11,555 nucleotides of DNA from Eutypella sp. D-1 (taxonomy: Eukaryota; Ascomycota; Sordariomycetes; Xylariales; Diatrypaceae), in contig JAJTTP010000067.1 of assembly GCA_023313575.1 (NCBI GenBank), forward strand, positions 1 to 11,555, in the 5' to 3' direction. This document shows, piece by piece, positions 1-9,000 of the stretch. The notes under the pieces were generated by a model. It searched no databases, was not told the origin of the DNA, and saw only the letters and a list, made by a program, of their open reading frames with translations. Position numbers and translations under genes: made by a program. The stretch's first letter is position 1; every line of letters begins with the position of its first letter.

Positions 1-63
1 GTGTATTATAGAACTAAAATTATTAATAAAATGGGAGAACATTTAAAGATTATTGAATACCCT
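1..63 (+). CDS. nad2: nad2 exon 1 (3' end only)
   Basis: The 21 codons end in [10 protein letters not shown], a hydrophilic loop before the next membrane segment of nad2. The upstream end is cut by the window edge. The exon ends CCT at 61-63. The next nad2 residues (LILLF) resume at 1482, so the splice gives EYP-LILLF, with T at the exon end and G at the intron end, as expected for group I. Confidence 0.9.
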
Positions 64-3000
64 GTCAAACAACCTGGGAATTTGTTAATATTGTGGGGCA
101 AACTGTCAAACTCCGGGGAAGTCCTAAAGCTTTTGATATCAAATCTGGAAAAAAATTTCCCGTGGGTGGATGAGCTAATCACTCATGTATGGTAAAAAAG
201 TCAAAAAGATGGCTCACCCACTATAAGTGGTACTGGTTTAAAGTGCAGTAAATATGAGTTGTATAAACTCAAGGGGCTGTCGAGGTCGCACCTCGAAAAA
301 TGGACAATCGGCGGATCTAAGTCAAATAAAGGTAACGCTTTATTTGTAAAAGAGCAACGAGTAGACGGCAGTTACTTATTAAATATACAGAGATTTAATA
401 AGTTAAGGTGTACTCTAAGAGGATTCGAAAGAATTATCCTATTTGGAATCCCTTCTATTCAAATTCTAAGTAAACAACTCTATTCAACAACTAATGATTC
501 AAAAAATCTTCAACAAAAATTATCTAAAGACAGAGATAGTTTTAGTTTAAACCCTTGATTCGTAACAGGTTTCACAGACGGGGATGGTTCATTTACTGTT
601 TCTGTTACTAAGAAAAAATCCGGTACAGGCTGAAAAGTAGTACCCGTGTATACTATAGGGTTAGATCAAAAAGATTTAGATCTTTTAGTACAAATTAAAG
701 CTTTTTTTAAAATAGGTAATATCTATACTAGTAAAAGAGGGGTAGTTTACTATACTGTAGGTTCTGTAAAAGATTTAAAAAAGTATATTCTGCCTCATTT
801 CGATAAATATCCTTTAGCTACGCTTAAATTAAAAGATTACTTATTATTTAGGGAGATAGTTATTCTTATGGAAAAAGGGGGACATAATTCCTTACCTGGT
901 TTATTAAAAATCTTTTCGTTAAAAGCTAATTTAAATAAAGGGTTACCGAGTGTAGTAAAAGCGGAATTTCCTTATATTATCCCTGCTATTGCACCAGAAT
1001 TTCAGATACCTTTTTATTTTAATCCTAATTGATTCTCAGGATTTATAACTGCAGAAGGATCTTTCTTTATTTCTCTTTATGAAAATGAGAAAAGAAAAGC
1101 AGGGTATGCAGTGAGTTTAATTTTTTCTTTAAGTCAACATATTAAAGATTTAGAGTTACTAGAAAGGCTCGCTAAATATTTGGGGTGCGGTGTAATCAGG
1201 AAAGCCCGTAATCGTGAATCAGTTGAATGAGTTATCACTAAGTCTGAGGATATTAACCTAAATTTAATTCCATTCTTAACAAAATATACTCTTTCAGGTG
1301 TAAAAGTTTTAGATTTCGAGAGATTTAAAAAAGCATCTTTTCTAATAGGTAATAAAATGCACTTAACTTCAGAGGGAGTTACATTAATAAAAGCTATTAA
1401 AGATGCAATGTATAAAAGGTAATAATTGTGTTGATATATAGGTTAGTTTAGAATTTGTATGGATAAATCCAGTTTGCCTCGTTAATTTTATTATTTGTAG
1501 TTAGCGGTGCAATTTTTTTAATGTCTACTAATGATTTAGTTTCTATTTTTCTATCAATAGAATTACAAAGTTACGGTTTGTATTTATTAAGTACAATTTA
1601 TAGGAACTCAGAATTAGCTACTACAGGTGGTTTAATCTATTTCTTATTAGGTGCCAAGGGATGTGGGAACTCCTTACTTTTGCGCCAAAAATTACCAAAC
1701 TCCGGGGACACCTTAAGGTTTATGATACTAAGCAATACTTTAAAAGGTATTAGTGGATGAACTTATTATTCATGTACAGTAACAACTCATAATATGGAGG
1801 AAACAAAAATAGGTTATCGCGGATCTAAATCAAGTAATGTTATAGCATTATTTGTAAAAGAGCAACGAGTATATGGTGATTTACTCGGCAATGTGTCGAG
1901 TATAAGATGTACTCTAAAGGGTTTTGAAAGAAACTATAGAGTCGGAATCCCTCCTAAACAAATAAATCAACAAATAGGAATCGGTACTGCCACTCTACAA
2001 TCTTTCTATACCTGCGTAGCCCCTTAGAAAATCATAATTCTCCTATAATGCTAAATCCTTGGTGATTTACAGGATTTATAGACGGGGAAGGTTATTTTTC
2101 TGTAGGTATTTCGAAAAATAAAGTTGGTTGACAAGTAAAACTTGAATTTGGTATTTCTTTACATACAAAAGACAGAGTTCTTTTAGAACAAATTCAAAGA
2201 TATTTTTCAGCTGGTAGTATTTTTTTCCATCCAACACAAAAAATTCTTCATTATCGTATTCGCGCCTGTCTCTTTTTCCCTTTTCTCTTAACTCGTTGAA
2301 CTCGTAGAAGAGAAAGGGAAAAATTTTAAAAGATTTAGAAAAAATTCTTGATCATTTAGATCAATACCCTTTAATTACTCAAAAATTCGCAGATTTCCAA
2401 CTTTTCAAACAAGCATATAAGCTAGTTTTAAATAAACAGCATTTAAAATTAGACCTCCTTTTTCCCAAACCCCCGCTGCATCCTTACTGCGGGGGTTTAA
2501 GTATTATACAAAATTGAGAAATTGAATTTAGATTTTAGTTTTTTATTGATTTTTTAGTTTTTTTCTCTTCTACTTGTAGGAGTGAAGAGAAAGGAAAAAA
2601 CACGGCAGAGCCGAGGGAAAGAGGCCTTAAAAAAAATTGTAGCAATTAAAGCTTCAATGAACGGAGGTTTATCTAACCAGTTGCAGGCTGTCTTTCCTAA
2701 TATTATCCCTGTATCTCGACCTTTAGTGGTAAATAAACTTATAGGAGAATTGGGTTGATTAATAGGATTTACAGATGCAGTCCTGATCCCCAAGGGATAT
2801 GGGTGGTTGTTTTTTCGTAAATACGCTTCGCACAAAAATCTGCAACAACTAAATCAAAGGTAAATATACAATTGGATTTTATTATTTCTCAACGTCTCCC
2901 GTATCCCCTCCGGGGATTAGGGAGTAGAAAGAGATGAACTTTTAACGACGAGTTTAGTTGAGTTTTTTGGTTGCGGTAATACCTATACTGAGGTAACCTT

Positions 3001-6000
3001 TGTAGATTCCGAGTAACAAATCTTACCGATATTACTACAAAAATTAGACCATTTTTTAAGGATAACCCTCTCTTAGGAGCAAAATTTCAGGATTTTTAAG
3101 ATTTTTTTATCCCTCCGGGATCAGAGTAGCTTAAATTTTAAAAGCCGAGAAACATTTAACTCCTGATCCCCATGGGATATGGAGGGTTAGCTAAGATTTC
3201 AGAAATAAAAGCTGAAATGAATACAGGAAGATATGAATTGTAAGTGTAAATAAAATAAATTCGTTTTTTTTTTATTTTTAGAATCGGACGTTTATTTGCA
3301 TGGTAAGTTCCTACAGCCTTGGGTTTAAGTTCGTGTTTTATTCTATTAGGTTCAGCATTATTATACGCAAATTCTGGTACTACTAATATGGATGGTTTAT
3401 ATATAATTACTAGTATAAGTGATAATATAGATTCCTGGTATAAACCATATTACATAAACCACTCTTTATTAATATTTAGTGTAGGATTTTTATTTAAAGT
3501 TTCAGCTGCACCTTTTCATTTTTGATCTCCTGACAGAGGGTTTGGGGAATCCTTTATCGTTAGGAGTAAACTACCAAATTCCGGAAATCCCCTAGAACTT
3601 ATGGTACCAAGATATACTCGAAAGGGTATAAGTGGACCAACTAATGATTGGTGTACGGTAACAAGCCAAGAGGTGTCTGAAAGGAACGTGGGCTATCGCG
3701 GATCTAAGTCAGTAATGTTAAATAATATTGCTGTAAAAGAGCAACGAGTATACGGTAGTTGATGTGGTAATAGTTTACCACGTTTAAGATGTACTCTAAT
3801 GGGTTTTTTCCAAAACTGTCAAGTTAAAATCCCTTCTAATCTAATTATTCAAAGACGACTTTATTCTACTGAATCTAGCCTGAACAATGATGTAAATCAA
3901 CTACCTCAACTGAATGAACCTTGATTTATATCGGGATTTACAGATGCAGAAGGTTGTTTTCTTGTTCTAGTTCGTAAATCACCTAAAAATAAATTAGGGT
4001 GGCAGTTTGAGGCTAACTTTACAATTAATCTACATGTTAGAGATATAGAACTCTTAAAGCTTATCCAAGCTTATTTTGGAGGAGTGGGTAGAATTGGTAA
4101 AGAAAGAAATAATTGTTGTGATTATACAATAGGTTCTTTAAATCAAATACTTACAAAAGTAATTCCTCATTTTGATAAGTATCCCTTAAAAACTCAAAAG
4201 TATGCTGATTACTTATTATTTAAAGAAGTAGTTATGATGATGCAACGTGGGGAACATTTGACAATTGAAGGTTTACAAAAAATAATAAATATTAGAGCTT
4301 CTATTAATAAAGGACTAAGTCCCTTACTTAAAGAAGCTTTCCCTAATACTGTTGCTACATCAAGACCATCATTACCACTAGATAATACTAAATTACATCC
4401 TCAATGAGTATCTGGTTTTACTTCTGGTGATGGTTGTTTCAAAGTTAGCATTAGGGAATCTAAATTATGTAAAGCAGGAAGTCGTGTAGTATTACTTTTT
4501 ATATTAACTCAACATATAAGAGACGAATTTTTATTAAGAAGTTTGGTGAATTTCTTTGGATGTGGTCAAACTTTTAGTTATAAAGATTATATAGAGTTTA
4601 GATGTCAATCATTCAAAAACAATTCTGAAAATATTTTACCTTTTTTCTATAAATATCCTATCCTTGGTGTGAGAACACAAGACTTTGAGGATTGAGCTAA
4701 AGTAGCGGAAATAATTCGAACAAAGGTTCATTTAACTAAGGAAGGTATTGATGAAATTCGTCAAATAAAGGTAGGAATGAATAAAGGTAGATATTTAAAA
4801 TAAAAATACTAATACAAACCCGCGGCCTCCGGTTAAATAAAAAAATCCAAACTAAAATCTAAATCTTCTTAATTGTATTGTTTATATTGTTTAAGATTTT
4901 AGTTTGGATTTTTTTTAAACCCCTCTGGGGGTCTATATTATTTAATATAAGTATATAATATTACATGTTTATATTGTAATTTTAGACAATATGTTTATTA
5001 TTGAGTATTTTATATGAAGTCGTTCTTTTCTTTAATTTGGACGAGAAATTTAGTAACCATGGACGTTTATGACGCAATACCTACTATCGTAACTACGTTT
5101 GTAGCTATTTTAGCCAAAATTTCTATATTTATCTTATTATTAGAAATAGTATACTTTACAAGCAATTATTTTACTGATTTTAATTGAACCTTTGGTTTAT
5201 TAATGAGTTCTTTATTATCATTAATAATAGGTACAGTAGTAGGTTTAACTCAGTTTAGAATTAAAAGATTATTGGCTTATAGTACCCCTCCCTACCCCCT
5301 TTTTTAAATTATTCATTGCATTCTAATACTCTGGTAAATTCAAGCGTTGGAATATAATGTATTAAAGAGTTAGATTATTTAGGATTTAATCTTATAATAA
5401 ACTACCACTTTAGTGAATGGTAGGTGAGGTGAGTAATTGTGAGCGTAACCGTCAAACTCCGGGGAAATCCTAACATGTCTGATACCAAACTTAAGGACGA
5501 AGGTCTTGAGTGGACGGAATAATCACCCGTGTAAGGTAATAATTCAGATAATGATCTGAAGATAATATTTTAGTTATTGTAAGAGAAGTGGACTATCGCG
5601 GATCTAAATCAGTGGTATGTTAAAGTAAAACTGTAAAAGAGCAACGAGTAGACGGCGGTTGTTACATGCAAATAGGAGAGCTTGTAATTAAGGTGTACTC
5701 TTTGAATAGGTTAGGCCATACCATAACTAATAAGGTTAGTTTAGAGGGTCTGGTAAAAAATTTTTGCTTTGGCCCTGCGAACCCTAATGTATTGATTGCT
5801 ATTAGCCCTATAACTAATTTTATAGCCCCATTATCTTCTGGAATTCTTTTAGGTCAAGCAGTTTCGTTAATAGCCAGGCACAAGGTACAGTTTAGCACAA
5901 CTTCTTACATACACACTTCAAAGGTAATGAGTCTTAATGAATCTTTTTCAAACAAAAATAAAGACGATACTCAGAAGTTGTCACTTGGCATTCTTTCACC

Positions 6001-9000
6001 TTGATTTATTTCAGGGTTCGCGGATGCTGAAGGTAGTTTTGTGGTTATTGTTAGAAAGAACGATGAGTTTCGTCTAGGTTGACGTGTAGAAACCGTGTTT
6101 AGAATAGGACTTCATAAGAGGGACTTAGCTCTTTTGGAGCAAATACAAGCTTATTTCGGTGGAATAGGAAGTATTGTTAAACAAGGGAAAGATGTTGTAG
6201 CCTACAGAGTAAGTTCTCAGAAAGATATTCTGAATTATATCTTGCCCCATTTTGACAAATATCCCCTTATTACGCATAAGAGAGAAGATTATTTATTATG
6301 AAAAGAAGTAGTGTTAAAGATGAAGGCTGGTCAACATTTACTGACGGAAGGTCTTCAAGATATAGTTAATCTTCGTGCATCTATCAATTTAGGATTGTCA
6401 GAAGACTTGAAATTAGCTTTTCCTAATACTATCTCAGTATCTAGGCCAGTTCTTGAAAAGAAGGACCGTTTAATCCCGCATGCAGAGTGAGTAGCCGGAT
6501 TTACAACAGGTGTGCGAAGCGGGTGTTTCTATATCTTAAAGAAACAAGGTCGTAACAAGGTCGGAGTAGGATTCCTCTTAGTATTCCAAATAGCTCAACA
6601 TCTTCGTGATGAAGAACTATTAAGGAGTTTAGTTGATTATTTCTCATGCGGTCAATTTGTTAGCCCTAAACTTAAGGAATGAGGATATTATACTTGTACT
6701 AAATTCGGGGATAATTCTAGAATAGTAGAATTTTTTAGAAAGTATCCTATTTGTGGAGCCAAAGCTAACGATTTTAAGGACTGAGCGATAGCTGCGGATA
6801 TTATTAAAAATAAAGGTCATCTTACAAGTGAAGGTGCAGCCCAAATTAATGAAATTAAAAGGGGTATGAATATTAATAGAACAGAATTTATGAATTCTGA
6901 AGGTGTAGTTACTAATGATCCTACCGTAGACTAAACGAGATAAAAGAAGAATTTTATAGCAGGTTATGATTATATTATTAGGGTGAGTTGCAAGTTAATA
7001 CATAATAAGTTATACCTTTGCTCAACTAGGGTATAACTAGGTTCGTTATTTTATTAGTGTTATCATACCTTTTCAAGATAGTACTATAAGTCATGTAGGT
7101 TTTATATTATTAGCGTTAAGTATTACTAGTATAGAATCTCTTCAGGCTTTTGTGTTCTATTTAATGCAGTATTCAATAAGTAATTTAAATGCATTCATTA
7201 TATTAGTTACAATAGGATTCTCTTACTATTTTTATGTAACTGATAATAAAGAACATAAAGAATTATTGGATAAAAATAATTCACCTGCTGGAGGGTCTAG
7301 GAAACCTCTGCAATATCGGGTGTTATGGCCGTGGTTGCTACTTATTGATGTAGCAAATAATATCTTGCAGTGGGTTTTATGATCAAATTCCGGAAAATTT
7401 CTAAAGCTTCTGGTACCAAGCTGCGACCTAAAGTTCGTTAGTGGACCAATTAACTACTGGTGTACGGTAACAAGCCAGAAGATTCTCAAAAGAGAAATGG
7501 AATATCGTGGATCTAAATCAGAGAATTTATCTGTAAAGGAGCAACGGGTAGATGGTCATAGGTGTGTTAATTTAACACATTTAAGGTATACTCTAATGGG
7601 TTTCGAGAGAAACTATCAAATAAAAATCCTTTCTAACCAAATAAATACATTAAGAAGATCATATACTTCTATATCTAAAAACTTATTATATAATTTATCA
7701 AATAATCTAAACCCTTGATATTTAACAGGTTTCTCCGATGCTGAATCTAATTTTACAGTGAGAATAATTAAGAGTAATTCAGTAAAAGTAGGCTGAACAG
7801 TACAACTTGTTTTTCAGATAGGTTTACACCAAAGAGATTTTAATTTATTAGAAAAAATTAGAACATTTTGAGGTGTAGGAGAAATTTATCATAAAGAGGA
7901 ATCTTCTAATTATATGGTACAATCTTTAAAAGGTTTAAAGGTAATAGTAAATCATTTTGAGAAATATCCTCTTTTAACTAAAAAACTTGAAGATTTTAAG
8001 TTATTTTCACAAATAGTTACCTTGGTTAATCAAAAAGAACATTTAACTATTTCTGGTTTACATAAAATTATATCTCTTAAAGCCTCTATGAATTTAGGTC
8101 TTCCTGAATCATTGAAGACTGCTTTCCCTGATATTACTCCGGCTGTAAGATCGATACGTTCTGATGAAGAATTATTAAACTCAAATATTGCTCCTTCTTG
8201 AATGGTAGGTTTCACAGAAGGAGAAGGGTGTTTTAGCATTAGAATCACTAAATCGTCAACAGTAAAGACAGGATGGCAAGTACAACTAAGATATAATATA
8301 ACTCAGCACTCTATTGATAAAGTATTTATGAATAGCTTAGTAAAATTTTGGGGCTGCGGTAAAGTATTCTTAAGATTTAGAGAAAATCAAGTTGATTTTC
8401 AAATTCTAAAATTGAAAGATCTATCTGAGATAGTTATTCCTTTGTTTAAAAATATGCCCTTACAAGGTGCGAAATCTAAGGATTTTTTAGATTTTAGTAA
8501 AGCAGTAGATATAATGAAAGTAAAAGGACATTTAACTAATGAAGGGTTAGAGCAATTGCGTAAATTAAAAGTGGGTATGAATACTGGTAGAGTTGCTTCG
8601 CCATAAATATATAATACTAGGGCGCTAAAAGCTCGGTTTTATTGTTTCATTGTATAATCTTTTGGTAGGCATACTTCTAACGAAGTACAGCACACATCTT
8701 TCTTTATGTATTTATTTGTATGAAAAAATTTTACCGCCGTGGTACAATTAATTAGCCAGTTAAGAGGATATTTTTATGTTAATCCTATTTTAGCCTTAAG
8801 TTTAGCAATTACAATCTTTTCTTTTGTAGGTGTGAACGAGAATGCCCACAACCATAATAATAGATTAATTCCTAAGATCCCTATATATATAATAAAAATA
8901 TATAGAGAACTGTAGGTATTGGCCGTCGCTCTGTAGGATTAAGGTGGCTGAAACTACTTATATCTATTATTATTAAAAAAAAATATCACCATATGCTGGA

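Larger units (their letters stand above)
64..1481 (+). mobile_element. nad2 intron 1, group IB, with LAGLIDADG gene
   Basis: A self-splicing group I intron of 1418 nt. Core blocks in order: P (CAAACTCCGGGGAA, about 107-120), Q (GGCGGATCTAAGTCA, about 310-324), R (GAGCAACGAGTAGACGG, 352-368) and S (AAGGTGTACTCTAA, 405-418). TCCG of P and CGGA of Q form P4. GAGT of R and ACTC of S form P7. Compared with introns 2-5 the stretch between P and Q is about 75 nt longer. The extra part (about 205-300) holds two small hairpins. The endonuclease gene lies downstream of S, towards the P9 side. The boundaries follow from EYP-LILLF continuity. Confidence 0.85.
1653..3243 (+). pseudogene. LAGLIDADG endonuclease of intron 2, broken by at least seven insertions
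   Basis: Frame continues from exon 2 through the core to TAG at 2025-2027. Homology then resumes in another frame with the first motif GFIDGEG (2072-2092). Traceable fragments: [34 protein letters not shown] after about 2326; [17 protein letters not shown] after 2621; GFTDA (2765-2779), where motif 2 stops; GCFFVN from 2805; [16 protein letters not shown] after 2925; and [16 protein letters not shown] ending TAA 3241-3243. Between the fragments lie hairpins at about 2258-2325, 2453-2620, 2780-2804, 2822-2833, 2893-2925, 3109-3121 and 3159-3182, plus plain stops (near 3015 and 3098). It cannot be functional. Fragment order shows it was once a full two-domain protein like its neighbours. Confidence 0.9.
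1653..3321 (+). mobile_element. nad2 intron 2, group IB, with decayed LAGLIDADG gene
   Basis: A group I intron of 1669 nt between LLG and GLSSC of nad2. Core blocks: P (CAAACTCCGGGGACACC, about 1696-1712), Q (TCGCGGATCTAAATCA, about 1816-1831), R (GAGCAACGAGTATATGG, 1859-1875) and S (AAGATGTACTCTAA, about 1904-1917). P4 (TCCG/CGGA) and P7 (GAGT/ACTC) are present, so the ribozyme itself looks intact. Everything after about 2025 is a broken endonuclease gene full of small palindromes. Splicing must still work for nad2 to be made, since both exon flanks are good. Confidence 0.85.
3532..5061 (+). mobile_element. nad2 intron 3, group IB, with intact LAGLIDADG gene
   Basis: 1530 nt between FWSP and DVYDA of nad2. 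P1 is likely: exon TCTCCT pairs with GGGGAA at 3544-3549, with U-G at the cut. Core blocks: P (CAAATTCCGGAAATCCCC, about 3575-3592), Q (TCGCGGATCTAAGTCA, about 3696-3711), R (GAGCAACGAGTATACGG, 3739-3755) and S (AAGATGTACTCTAA, 3786-3799). The 3' tail after the endonuclease (4804-5061) is AT-rich and non-coding. It contains a 22-bp inverted repeat, a CCGCGGCCTCCGG cluster (4819-4831) and a CCCC/GGGG hairpin (4919-4932). Confidence 0.87.
5284..7082 (+). mobile_element. nad2 intron 4, group IB, with LAGLIDADG gene; ends ambiguous
   Basis: About 1.8 kb between LLAYS and TISHVG. Core blocks: P (CAAACTCCGGGGAAATCC, 5453-5470), Q (TCGCGGATCTAAATCA, about 5596-5611), R (GAGCAACGAGTAGACGG, 5639-5655) and S (AAGGTGTACTCTTT, 5690-5703). 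The ends cannot be fixed: ATAGTAC stands at both junctions, and no cut gives both T at the exon end and G at the intron end. The intron opens with a C-rich tract (ACCCCTCCCTACCCCC, 5284-5299) and has a stop in the exon frame at 5305. A 9-bp hairpin near the 3' end (7008-7038) is a likely P9-type arm. Confidence 0.75.
7287..8741 (+). mobile_element. nad2 intron 5, group IB, with intact LAGLIDADG gene
   Basis: 1455 nt between NNSP and VQLIS of nad2. P1 is likely between exon ACCT and GGGT (7293-7296). Core blocks: P (CAAATTCCGGAAAATTTC, 7384-7401), Q (TCGTGGATCTAAATCA, about 7505-7520), R (GAGCAACGGGTAGATGG, 7539-7555) and S (AAGGTATACTCTAA, 7583-7596). P8 is a GTGTT/AACAC hairpin (7562-7576). 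The tail 8607-8741 is non-coding, with a TACTTC/GAAGTA hairpin at 8672-8687. Confidence 0.87.

Noticed and set aside
2554..2835. 93-codon ORF on the - strand
   Set aside because: It runs antisense across insertion hairpins and remnant fragments of the intron 2 endonuclease, with no recognisable domain.
4839..4932. Possible transcription terminator (stem followed by T run)
   Set aside because: It lies inside intron 3, upstream of essential nad2 exons. Fungal mitochondria are not known to use bacterial-type intrinsic terminators.
6644..6844. 66-codon ORF on the - strand
   Set aside because: It is antisense to the intron 4 endonuclease and has no family features.
8030..8248. 72-codon ORF on the - strand
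   Set aside because: It is antisense to the well supported intron 5 endonuclease, including its second motif.
259..8606. Many short separate proteins ending at TGA
   Set aside because: Under code 4 these TGA codons are Trp at conserved positions, and the pieces merge into the full endonucleases and exons listed.
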